DNA of 7,254 nt from an uncultured Aquabacterium sp. (GCA_937923225.1 CALAKR010000432.1:1-7254), one strand, 5' to 3'. Positions 1 to 6,593 are shown, counted from the stretch's first letter. Translations and numbers: made by a program. Notes: a model not told the origin generated them from the sequence alone.

Positions 1-845
1 TCCTGCGCCACCTCGATATGCGAGGTGTTGAGCAGCGACAGGTGCCGCCGCAAGGTGCGCTCCGTCATGCCCAGGTGCTGCGCTGTCTCGGCCATCGAGG
101 GCTGGCGAGGGAAAGCACTGAGCAACCACGCCCGCACCCGCTCTGCCGTGTCCGAACGGCTCTGCAAGGCGGCCAGTGCCGATTCTGCCCGTGTGCGCGC
201 AGCGGTGTAGGCCACCGCATCGTGCGACACCAGCGGCCGGTCCAGCAACTGCGGATTGAAGGTAAGCGCACATTCGTTCTGCGAAAAGAATGCGTTCTCG
301 CCGAAAGCCGCGCTGTAACGCGCCGCCAGCCCCAGCGGGCACGGGTAGGCGAAATCGATGCGGTGGATATCGCGGTTGTCCGCCCCCGAGAAGCGCAACA
401 ATTGCACGGCCGTCACGGCCAGGAATTCCGTGCGGAAACGCCCGCTCAGACCGCCGCAGCCCACCGCCGGGCGCATCACGATGCGCGTGCCCTTGGCCGT
501 CTCGGACAACTCCAACTCGCTGAACTCGAGCACCAGCGGCGCGAAGCGCTCCAGATCCACCAGCACCTGGCGCAGGCTGGGCGCAGAGATCACCAGCGGC
601 ACCATGTGCCCATAGCGCATCAGTGCCAGGCTCTTGCCCGCCACCAGCGAGAAGGCCGGATCGCCTGTTTCCTCGAGCGCCACAGCCATCATCTGGTCGA
701 ACAGCTGCACGGGCACCCACTCGCCTTCCTCGTCAATCTGGTCGAGGGTGCCTAGCCCGCAGCGCCGCAGCACCGATTCCGAGCGGTGGCCTTCCACGTC
801 AAGTGTGTAGGCCAGGATCTTGAGGTTCAGGGGAGAGACTCGCAT
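1..845 (-). CDS. AraC-family transcriptional regulator (C-terminus cut by window edge)
   Basis: This is a DNA-binding transcriptional regulator acting in the cytoplasm; its effector and targets cannot be read from the sequence. 281 residues are visible from the ATG at 845 and the frame is still open at base 1. Residues about 15-200 resemble the N-terminal effector-binding domain of the AraC subgroup often labelled arabinose-binding type, including the stretch YGHMVPLVISAPSLRQVL (78-95). Residues about 235-281 carry the first helix-turn-helix of the C-terminal domain, with SMAETAQHLGMTERTLRRHL at 250-269. Family members usually run to roughly 330 residues, so the second helix-turn-helix is probably outside the window. 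The start is the only in-frame ATG downstream of an in-frame TAA at 918-920. No good Shine-Dalgarno precedes it, so the start is moderately certain. The gene is divergent from the uncharacterised gene at 1295. Family assignment is firm; specific function is unknown. Confidence 0.9.
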   Translation of the reverse strand, partial: MRVSPLNLKILAYTLDVEGHRSESVLRRCGLGTLDQIDEEGEWVPVQLFDQMMAVALEETGDPAFSLVAGKSLALMRYGHMVPLVISAPSLRQVLVDLERFAPLVLEFSELELSETAKGTRIVMRPAVGCGGLSGRFRTEFLAVTAVQLLRFSGADNRDIHRIDFAYPCPLGLAARYSAAFGENAFFSQNECALTFNPQLLDRPLVSHDAVAYTAARTRAESALAALQSRSDTAERVRAWLLSAFPRQPSMAETAQHLGMTERTLRRHLSLLNTSHIEVAQ

Positions 846-992
846 ACGCAGCAGCAGCCGGTCATCGCGCAGCCCGAGGCACCGTGTCGGTCGGCGAAAA
901 CCGATAGTCTGCTGTCTTTACATACGGACAAGAAGCGATCCCGCACCGGAGTTACCCTAGGCTTCATGCGACTGACTACATGAAAAGAAAGA

Positions 993-1015
993 GCGCCATG
1001 CAGAAGACATGGCGC
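993..1015 (-). terminator. Candidate minus-strand hairpin terminator or leader attenuator
   Basis: Arms GCGCCATG (993-1000) and CATGGCGC (1008-1015) pair perfectly over 8 bases around a 7-base loop. Read on the minus strand, the stem is followed at once by a T-rich run (TCTTTCTTTTC, bases 992-982), the layout of an intrinsic terminator. On the plus strand no T-run follows. It lies about 137 bases upstream of the AraC-type start, so it could stop antisense transcription coming from the right or act in a leader of that gene. The role is inferred. Confidence 0.4.
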
Positions 1016-1054
1016 CAAACGGAGAAGAAGAGAACACCGGCGCACATGCTAGTC

Positions 1055-1080
1055 ATGCAACGTGATCCCGACGTTTGCAT
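1055..1080. repeat. Near-perfect inverted repeat
   Basis: The left arm ATGCAACGT (1055-1063) and right arm ACGTTTGCAT (1071-1080) are complementary except for one extra base in the right arm, with a 7-base spacer (1064-1070). No T-run follows on either strand, so a terminator is less likely than a protein-binding dyad or RNA hairpin. It sits between the two divergent genes. Confidence 0.4.
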
Positions 1081-1119
1081 TACCGGCCAATGATTTGCCG
1101 TGACATGACGAACGCGGGT

Positions 1120-1147
1120 TTGTCCCTGAGGGTTCCTGACGTATAGG
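1120..1147 (+). promoter_or_regulatory. Candidate sigma-70-like promoter overlapping a dyad
   Basis: TTGTCC (1120-1125) and TATAGG (1142-1147) each match the -35 and -10 consensus at four of six positions, with a 16-base spacer. The -10 element lies in the loop and right arm of an inverted repeat, CCTGAC (1135-1140) with GTCAGG (1147-1152). A competing pairing joins CCCTGA (1124-1129) with TCAGGG (1148-1153). A repressor bound here would block the promoter. Predicted transcription would start near 1154, giving a leader of about 140 bases before the ATG at 1295. It was judged by eye and is moderately weak. Confidence 0.3.
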
Positions 1148-1283
1148 TCAGGGGATTGCCCCACCCTGCCACGGCAGCCCCTTCGGAACAGGTGCTTTTC
1201 CCCCTTGAACAGGTTGGAACAAGATGCGCGGGCGCTTCCATCGGCGGGGCGCCTGCCCACAATGGCAGCCGCTGTCATCGCTC

Positions 1284-1288
1284 AAGGA
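1284..1288 (+). promoter_or_regulatory. Ribosome binding site deciding the start at 1295
   Basis: AAGGA ends 6 bases before the ATG at 1295, ideal spacing. This supports 1295 over the upstream in-frame TTG at 1205, which would add 30 residues and has no comparable site. Confidence 0.7.
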
Positions 1289-1294
1289 CGTCCC

Positions 1295-3121
1295 ATGACC
1301 ACCTATTTCAAGCACATCGCCCAGATCACTGCCCGCGCCGATTACGACAAGATTCTGCGCAAGGCCCTGGCCACCCCTGGCCAGGAGCCCTTCCACTACT
1401 TCGATGCCTTCCCCTTCGACAAGAAGGAAGCGCCCCTGGTGCTGGTGGGCGATGTGGCCAAGCCCCTGATTGCCGACCTAAAGAAGCTGGTGCCCAAGGC
1501 CCAGTACGGCATGGGCGTGTGCACGGTGACTGCGAAGGACGAGATCATCTTCGAGCGTGAAACTGGCAAGCTGCAGCCCAAGCTGGTGAGCGCCGCCGTG
1601 AAGCTGTCCGGCATCAAGAGCACCGTGAAGTTCAATGGTGAGGACGACGAGGAAGAAGGTGAACGGGCCGAAGCAGAGAACGACGAGGGCCAGCCGGAAG
1701 AGCCGCAGGTCAAAGCCACCGGCAAGGTGCCTCCCGCGCCGCCCCTGCCGCCGAGCACCAAACCGTCGGGTGACAAGCCCACCACATTGTCTCCGCAGGC
1801 CAAGGAGTTCCAGGACAAACTCAAGGTGCTGCGCCCGGCCTTCGACAACGCGCTCAAGAAGGCCCGCGAGCTCAAGAAGACCGCCTGGGCGGAAGACCTC
1901 GATGCCAATTTTGCGCAGATGGTGCAGGAGGCCAAGGCGGGCAAGTTCGACGTGGCTCTGCAGACGCTGGCACGGCTGGCGCGCATGACCAAGGGCGAAG
2001 AAGCCTCACGGGCCGAGGTCAAGCACCAGGCCAACAAGGAGAACGCGGACTACGCAGAGTTCCACAAGACCACTGCCCAGGACCATCTCAGCCCGCAGGA
2101 CATGAAGCAGGTGCGAAAGGATCACAAGACAGGCGGCTATGGCGTGACGGAAGACGGCAACGTGGCCTATGCCCTTCCCCTCAAGCCAGGCGAATGGAAA
2201 TCAGGCGTGCTCGACAAGCTCGATGGCATCCACAAGATCCTGATCAAAGAGCCCGTGAATTTCAATGCACTGTATGAGGCACACAATGCTGCCACCGCGC
2301 TGATCAAACGCGCCTGGCAACACGCAGATGAGGGCGACGACCAGCAACATCGCGACCGCCGGATGGCCATCGACAGGCTGATCGACCATCTTTCCGACCT
2401 GGAGATGGAGGTCAGCAAGGTCAACTACCTGGACCCTGCCCACGCACTCCCCCGCATGGCCGACATCCTGAAGGACCACGGGAAGCTGGTGGACCTGATA
2501 AAGGCCCTGGAGGAGCCCCGGAAGGCCCGCCCCTCTGCTGAAGAAATCCAGGCGTTCGAAAAAGGCGCCACACAGCGCATCCGCCAGCGCAACGAGCAGC
2601 TCGACAAGGAACATGAGGAATGCGAGCAACTCCAACAGCAGCTGATCGAGCAAGCTCACGCACTGAAGGAAGAAGCGCCCAGACTCCCCAAGGATGATGT
2701 CGATACCCGGCGCAAGGAGTTGGAAGATCTGAAGTCCATCATTGAGCTGCGACGCAAGAATCTCAAGCAGGCCTCGGCAACGCGGGAAGATAGCCAGGCA
2801 GTGGCGCGATTCAAGCAGGGGGTTGACCATCCTGAGCACCTGGCCATCCTGGTCAAGACGGTTGATCAGGTCAAAACCATGATCGATGGAGAGCTCTTTC
2901 AGCAGGCCGTCGACGCCATCCAGGCGGCCCTGGCCGACCTGTCATTCCAGGGTTTCGCGCAGGAAGCCCCTGAGGAGCAGAAGATCAGTGATGAGTTGAA
3001 CAGCCTTCTGAGTGATCTGAGCCAGCATGCAATGCTCAAGGCGGCCTCTCCGCTGAAGGCCGCGCGGATGGCCAAGCGCCTTCACGCCGAGGCCACCAAG
3101 GTTGGCGAACTGATGAATTGA
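1295..3121 (+). CDS. Uncharacterised 608-residue helical/coiled-coil protein
   Basis: I do not recognise a named family. The protein has no signal peptide and no membrane segment, so it is probably cytoplasmic, or exported by a route without a cleaved signal. Visible layout: a mixed N-terminal domain (about 1-115, with the hydrophobic stretch APLVLVGDVAKPLI near 46-59); an acidic tract (116-136); a proline-rich linker (about 145-156, PPAPPLPP); a helical segment (167-231); a segment with a short glycine-rich turn near 279-283 and many charged residues; a helical region 303-410; a heptad-like, Glu/Gln/Lys-rich stretch (about 415-495) likely to form a coiled coil; and a helical C-terminus. Cysteines are few (C76, C443). 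Start 1295 is chosen for its ribosome binding site. It converges on the FtsH-like gene, 8 bases between stops, and is divergent from an AraC-type regulator. The frame is open, long and codon-consistent, so the gene is real; its function is not known. Confidence 0.85.
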   Translation: MTTYFKHIAQITARADYDKILRKALATPGQEPFHYFDAFPFDKKEAPLVLVGDVAKPLIADLKKLVPKAQYGMGVCTVTAKDEIIFERETGKLQPKLVSAAVKLSGIKSTVKFNGEDDEEEGERAEAENDEGQPEEPQVKATGKVPPAPPLPPSTKPSGDKPTTLSPQAKEFQDKLKVLRPAFDNALKKARELKKTAWAEDLDANFAQMVQEAKAGKFDVALQTLARLARMTKGEEASRAEVKHQANKENADYAEFHKTTAQDHLSPQDMKQVRKDHKTGGYGVTEDGNVAYALPLKPGEWKSGVLDKLDGIHKILIKEPVNFNALYEAHNAATALIKRAWQHADEGDDQQHRDRRMAIDRLIDHLSDLEMEVSKVNYLDPAHALPRMADILKDHGKLVDLIKALEEPRKARPSAEEIQAFEKGATQRIRQRNEQLDKEHEECEQLQQQLIEQAHALKEEAPRLPKDDVDTRRKELEDLKSIIELRRKNLKQASATREDSQAVARFKQGVDHPEHLAILVKTVDQVKTMIDGELFQQAVDAIQAALADLSFQGFAQEAPEEQKISDELNSLLSDLSQHAMLKAASPLKAARMAKRLHAEATKVGELMN

Positions 3122-3125
3122 CGCC

Positions 3126-3156
3126 CTGCTCAGGCGGGCGCGCCCGCCTCCAGCAG
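3126..3156. terminator. Hairpin shared by the convergent gene ends
   Basis: A perfect 18-base palindrome, AGGCGGGCGCGCCCGCCT (3132-3149), is flanked by outer arms CTGCT (3126-3130) and AGCAG (3152-3156) that also pair, leaving a small 1x2 internal loop. In the plus-strand transcript it begins 4 bases after the stop codon at 3121. In the minus-strand transcript it covers the final codons and stop of the FtsH-like gene. It reads the same on both strands, so it could form the 3' hairpin of both messages. No T-run follows on either side, so it is not a textbook intrinsic terminator and may act with Rho or protect mRNA ends. Confidence 0.45.
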
Positions 3157-5001
3157 CTCGTCCAGCGCCCGCCCCGAGATCGTCTCGTCACGCAGCAGGC
3201 TCTCCGTCATCGCGTGGAGCACATGGGCCTGTGCTTCCAGTGCCTGGCGGCACGCGGCCTGCGCGCCTTCCAGCAGCGCCTTGGCCTCGGCCAGCACGCG
3301 ATCCTGGATGTGCGGACCGACCAGCTTGTCGGGCACACCCTTGATGCTCAGCAGGCCGAACTCTTTGCTCAGGCCCAGGCTGCTGACCATGTCGATGGCC
3401 AGCTCTGAAGCGCGCTTCAAGTCATCCGACGCGCCCGAGGTGGTGTTGCCGAACACGAACAGTTCGGCCTCGCGGCCCGCCAGCAGCATGCCCAGGCGGC
3501 CGTGCAACTCCTGCTCGCCATACAGTGGCAGTTCGTTGGCGCGGGTCACGAAGGTCACGCCCAGCGCCTGGCCGCGCGGCTCGATGGTCACGCGCTCGAC
3601 CACGCCGGCCTTGAGCGCATGCGCCACGATGGCGTGGCCGCTTTCGTGCACGGCGATGCGATGGCGATCCTCCGGCGTCATCAGGTCCTTCATGCCCGAC
3701 ACCTCGCCGCCCAGCTGGTGCGATTCCAGCGCGCGGCGCACGTGCTCCTGCCCCACGTTCTCGGCACCTTGTTCGGCCGCCAGCACGGTGGCACGGTTGA
3801 CGATGTTGGTGATGTCCGCGTGCGAGAGGGTGCTGCTGGCACGGGCCAGCGCTTCGGTGTCGATGGCGGCATCGGCCTTGACACGGCCCAGGCACATGTC
3901 GAACAGCGCTCGGCGGTCGCCCAGCGTGGGCAGGGTCATGCGGGCCACCAGGTCGAAGCGGCCGGGGCGGCGCAGCGCCTCGTCTATGTTGCCGACGTGG
4001 TTGGTGGCGCCGATCACGATCACGTTCTCCATCGCCGCAAAGCCGTCCATCTCCACCAGCAGCTTGTTGATGATGCGGTTCTCTTCGGAAACACCGCCGC
4101 CGTTGGGCTTGCCCGAGCCGTTCGAGCGCTGACCGATGCCGTCGAACTCGTCGATGAACACGATGCACGGTGCGTTCTTGCGCGCGGCGGCGAACAGCTC
4201 GCGCACCTTGGCGATGCCCGCGCCATAGAACATGCTGGAGAAGTGCGAGCCATCGACGGCGATGAAGTTGGCGCCGCACTCACCGGCCAGCGACCGCGCC
4301 AGCAGGGTCTTGCCCGTGCCAGGCGGGCCTTCGAGCAGCACGCCGCGCGGCGGCTTGGCCCCCAGGGCCAGGTACTTGTCGGGCGACTTCATGAAGGCGG
4401 TGACCTGCTGCAGCGCGGCCTTGGCCTCCATCGCGCCGATCACATCGTCGAAGCCAGCCTCGGGCTTTTCCGCCAATTGCGTCTTGCTGCCACCCAGGCC
4501 ACCGCCCTGGCGCACCAGATAGAAGGCCAGGAAGGCCGTGATGGCCACCGAGGCCACGGCCAGCACGCGCTGCATCACCACGCCCAGGCTGTCGGCGATG
4601 CGCATGCCCATGTCGCGCTCGTCGATGGCGATCAGGGTGAGTTCAAAGCCCTTGTCGCGGCTCAGGGATTCGAGGCGACTGCCCAGGCCGTCCGAGCCGG
4701 GCATCAGGCGGGTGCTGAAGCGCTCGCCCGCCTTGGTGGTGACCAGGGCGCGGGTGCCGTCCACCCCCACCTCGCGCACACGGCCTTCCATCAGGGCGCG
4801 CTCGAAGGCAGACACATTCATGGGCTGGCGCAACCAGGGCTGAGGATCCGCCTCGAAACGGGCGGCCAGTTCGGTGCGGCCGACATGCCCGGGGCGGTTG
4901 GCCCACAGATCCGCCGCCACGAGCGCCGCGATGCTGGCCAGAGTAATCAGAACAATGCTGGCGATCTGCAGCCAGCGGGGCCAGGTCTTGAAGCGCTTCA
5001 T
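3130..5001 (-). CDS. FtsH-like membrane AAA+ zinc metalloprotease (paralog type)
   Basis: This is an ATP-driven inner-membrane protease that would unfold and degrade membrane or cytoplasmic proteins as a hexamer. Its 623 residues are close to FtsH length. Order: TM1 (about 11-31); periplasmic FtsH-type domain (about 61-128); TM2 (about 145-163); AAA+ module with Walker A GPPGTGKT (225-232), pore loop MFYGAG (257-262), Walker B IVFIDEFD (280-287), sensor-1 N334, and arginine fingers R345 and R348; protease domain with zinc motif HESGH (452-456) and probable third ligand D527. Departures from canonical FtsH: DEFD for DEID, HESGH for HEAGH, YGAG for VGVG after the pore phenylalanine, and Leu351 where FtsH usually has Arg or Lys after RPGRFD. 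All catalytic residues remain, so activity is expected. ATG 5001 precedes TM1 neatly but lacks a clear ribosome site; TTG at 5016 or 5097 is possible. Neighbours are not those of housekeeping ftsH (rlmE, folP, glmM), pointing to an accessory copy. Confidence 0.92.
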   Translation of the reverse strand: MKRFKTWPRWLQIASIVLITLASIAALVAADLWANRPGHVGRTELAARFEADPQPWLRQPMNVSAFERALMEGRVREVGVDGTRALVTTKAGERFSTRLMPGSDGLGSRLESLSRDKGFELTLIAIDERDMGMRIADSLGVVMQRVLAVASVAITAFLAFYLVRQGGGLGGSKTQLAEKPEAGFDDVIGAMEAKAALQQVTAFMKSPDKYLALGAKPPRGVLLEGPPGTGKTLLARSLAGECGANFIAVDGSHFSSMFYGAGIAKVRELFAAARKNAPCIVFIDEFDGIGQRSNGSGKPNGGGVSEENRIINKLLVEMDGFAAMENVIVIGATNHVGNIDEALRRPGRFDLVARMTLPTLGDRRALFDMCLGRVKADAAIDTEALARASSTLSHADITNIVNRATVLAAEQGAENVGQEHVRRALESHQLGGEVSGMKDLMTPEDRHRIAVHESGHAIVAHALKAGVVERVTIEPRGQALGVTFVTRANELPLYGEQELHGRLGMLLAGREAELFVFGNTTSGASDDLKRASELAIDMVSSLGLSKEFGLLSIKGVPDKLVGPHIQDRVLAEAKALLEGAQAACRQALEAQAHVLHAMTESLLRDETISGRALDELLEAGAPA

Positions 5002-5040
5002 GTCGGGCGGGGGCAAAGGAAAGGCAGCAGCGAATGCTCG

Positions 5041-5053
5041 ATACAGCCTGTAT
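5041..5053. repeat. 13-base palindrome upstream of the FtsH-like gene
   Basis: ATACAG-C-CTGTAT is a perfect 6+1+6 palindrome located 40 bases before the ATG at 5001, inside the 185-base gap after the transglycosylase gene. The position fits an operator near the promoter of the FtsH-like gene. The half-site order is the reverse of a LexA box (CTGT then ACAG), so LexA is not proposed. No clear terminator and no strong -35/-10 pair was seen elsewhere in the gap 5002-5186. Confidence 0.3.
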
Positions 5054-5186
5054 GACACCGCAGATCGAGCCAGGGCAGCGCTCCGATGAATGCCCAACAG
5101 CCACGGCTATTCCCAAGCGCAGCCTGGTTTATCGGCAAAATCCCCGGCGTATCGATGGCCGTACACGCCACCGACTGCGCAAAACG

Positions 5187-6491
5187 TCACGGCGTCTGCA
5201 GCAAACGCAGCAATTCCTCGGTCGGGAAGCCGTCCGCCGGCAAGCCGGCACTGCGCTGGAAAGCCCGCAGGGCGCCGCGGGTGGCCGGCCCCATCTGCCC
5301 ATCGGGCGCGCCGCTGTCGAAGCCCCGTTGGTTCAAGGCCGTCTGCAGTGCGATCATCTCGCCCCTGGTCAGCGCCCGCAGATCCCGTGGCCAGGCACCC
5401 TGCACGGGCGGGCCGCCGGCGATCCGCTGCGACAGCAGGCCCACCGTGAGCGCGTAGCTCATCGAATTGTTGTAGCGCAGCAGGGCGCGGTAGTTGCGCC
5501 CCACCAGGAAGGCCGGGCCGCGTGCGCCTGCGGGCTGCAGCACCATGGCATCAGCCATGGCCGGCAAGGCGGATCCATCCATGGTGCGCACGCCTTCTTC
5601 AGCCCACTGCACCGAGGCCTGGCGCACGGCCTGATCAGCCCGCGCCGGATCGAAGCTGGCGGGCAACTGCACCTCCACACCCCACGGCTCTTCAGCACGC
5701 CAGCCCGAGCGGGCAAGGAAATTGGCGGTGGACGCCAGCACATCGGGCATGCTGCCCCAGATGTCACGGCGGCCATCGCCATCGGCATCCACCGCATAGG
5801 CCAGGTAGGAGGTGGGCATGAACTGGGTCTGCCCCATGGCCCCGGCCCAGGAGCCGACCATGCGGCCCGGGTCGATGTCACCTCGCTGCACGATCTTGAG
5901 TGCCGCCATCAGTTCAGTCTTGGCCCAGGCCTCGCGCCGCCCCTCGAATCCCAGGGTGGTCAAGGCATCGAACACTGGCACATTGCCGTAGTTGCCGCCG
6001 AAGTTGCTTTCGATGCCCCACACGGCCATCAGCACCGGGCCAGGCAGGCCGTAGCGCGCATTCACGGCATCGGCCTGGTCACGCAGTTCCAGCAGCTTTT
6101 GCTGGCCGTTGCTGACACGCCGCTCGGTGATCACGCCGTCCAGGTATTCCCAGAACGTGCGTGTGAACTCGGGCTGCGCCCGGTCGGCCACCACAGCGCG
6201 GTGATGCAGCTGGACGTTGTTCAGCGTCACGTCCAGTGTGGCGTCATCGATGCCGGCGGCGCGCGCGGAAGTGCGGAATGCAGCCACCCATTGGGCAAAG
6301 CGCTGCTCTGTCAAGGCCTCGGCAGCCACCTCGGGCGTGGCGGGCTGTGCCTCGGAAACGGGCGTGCTGACCGGCGTCGTCGAAGGGCCTGACGCGCAGC
6401 CCGCCAGCACAGCAACGGCCAGCAGCCCGGGCTTGAAGGGTACGGCCCAGGACGGCACCAAGGTGCCAGGCATCGAATGTCTGGATCTCAT
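5187..6491 (-). CDS. MltB-type lytic murein transglycosylase lipoprotein with peptidoglycan-binding domain
   Basis: The enzyme cleaves the MurNAc-GlcNAc bond of peptidoglycan non-hydrolytically, leaving 1,6-anhydro-MurNAc ends, in wall turnover. The protein has 434 residues. A lipoprotein signal ends in the lipobox LAGC with Cys32; Ala at +2 predicts the outer membrane. The catalytic domain spans about 60-365: the probable catalytic acid is E161 in VWGIESNFGGNYG, followed by the family block GAMGQTQFMPTSYLAYAVD (217-235) and an EF-hand-like loop DADGDGRRD (235-243) that may bind calcium as in Slt35. Residues about 373-432 form a PG_binding_1-type domain (ALQTALNQRGFDSGAPDG at 381-398). This architecture matches the MltB_2 branch rather than E. 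coli MltB, which lacks the C-terminal domain. ATG 6491 is chosen because it puts a normal signal peptide first; GAGAGG lies 12 bases upstream, rather far. ATG 6473 is an alternative. The FtsH-like gene lies 185 bases downstream on the same strand. Confidence 0.93.
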   Translation of the reverse strand: MRSRHSMPGTLVPSWAVPFKPGLLAVAVLAGCASGPSTTPVSTPVSEAQPATPEVAAEALTEQRFAQWVAAFRTSARAAGIDDATLDVTLNNVQLHHRAVVADRAQPEFTRTFWEYLDGVITERRVSNGQQKLLELRDQADAVNARYGLPGPVLMAVWGIESNFGGNYGNVPVFDALTTLGFEGRREAWAKTELMAALKIVQRGDIDPGRMVGSWAGAMGQTQFMPTSYLAYAVDADGDGRRDIWGSMPDVLASTANFLARSGWRAEEPWGVEVQLPASFDPARADQAVRQASVQWAEEGVRTMDGSALPAMADAMVLQPAGARGPAFLVGRNYRALLRYNNSMSYALTVGLLSQRIAGGPPVQGAWPRDLRALTRGEMIALQTALNQRGFDSGAPDGQMGPATRGALRAFQRSAGLPADGFPTEELLRLLQTP

Positions 6492-6593
6492 GCTGGCAAT
6501 GTACCTCTCGACAGCCTGCCCCACCTCCCGGGCTAGCTGTTTCCACACCATCCTTACGGCAAACCTTTCATGTACGGCCCCGTTGACCTTGGG

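Larger units (their letters stand above)
846..1294. other. Intergenic region between divergent genes
   Basis: These roughly 450 bases separate the AraC-type gene (minus) from the unknown 608-residue gene (plus). No convincing coding region is seen: the short frames here lack ribosome binding sites and family-like sequence. The region holds three separate inverted repeats (993-1015, 1055-1080, 1124-1153) and one candidate plus-strand promoter (1120-1147), listed individually. It looks somewhat less G/C-rich than the flanking genes, as expected of a control region. Both divergent promoters should lie here. Confidence 0.7.

Noticed and set aside
18..755. Plus-strand open frame of 245 codons over the AraC-type gene
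   Set aside because: The minus-strand reading gives a clear AraC-family protein; the plus reading is Arg/Gln/His-rich and lacks a ribosome site.
1215..1230. Sigma-54-like GG-N10-GC spacing before the gene at 1295
   Set aside because: Beyond the GG and GC pairs it fits the TGGCAC/TTGC consensus poorly; such spacing is frequent by chance in GC-rich DNA.
976..1278. Minus-strand frame of 100 codons in the intergenic region
   Set aside because: It contains the hairpins described above, has no ribosome site, and its sequence shows no domain-like pattern.
1205..1294. Upstream in-frame TTG start adding 30 residues to the unknown protein
   Set aside because: No ribosome site was seen, while AAGGA sits 6 bases before the ATG at 1295.
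1396..2037. Minus-strand open frame of 213 codons inside the unknown gene
   Set aside because: It is Ser/Ala/Leu-rich, as expected from the complement of Lys/Glu-rich codons; no ribosome site and no family features.
2201..2839. Minus-strand leucine-rich frame of 212 codons that looks membrane-like
   Set aside because: The hydrophobicity is the complement of the charged coiled-coil codons of the plus-strand gene. No ribosome site or conserved motif supports it.
3502..5055. Plus-strand open frame of 517 codons opposite the FtsH-like gene
   Set aside because: Its translation is a His/Ala/Gly/Arg/Gln-rich sequence without family features. The opposite strand encodes a protein with every FtsH motif, so this is a GC-driven shadow frame.
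5002..5097. Upstream TTG start adding 32 residues to the FtsH-like protein
   Set aside because: The extra residues precede the first membrane segment and are not FtsH-like; the ATG at 5001 gives the standard FtsH N-terminus. Not fully excluded, because no start here has a good ribosome site.
5034..6392. Plus-strand open frame of 452 codons opposite the transglycosylase gene
   Set aside because: It is low in recognisable structure and rich in His, Gly, Arg and Gln; the minus strand carries the full transglycosylase with signal peptide and catalytic motifs.
6561..6585. EcfG-like GG.AA(C)-spacer-CGTT pattern before the dehydrogenase
   Set aside because: EcfG-type stress sigma factors belong to Alphaproteobacteria, the match is imperfect, and the window looks betaproteobacterial.
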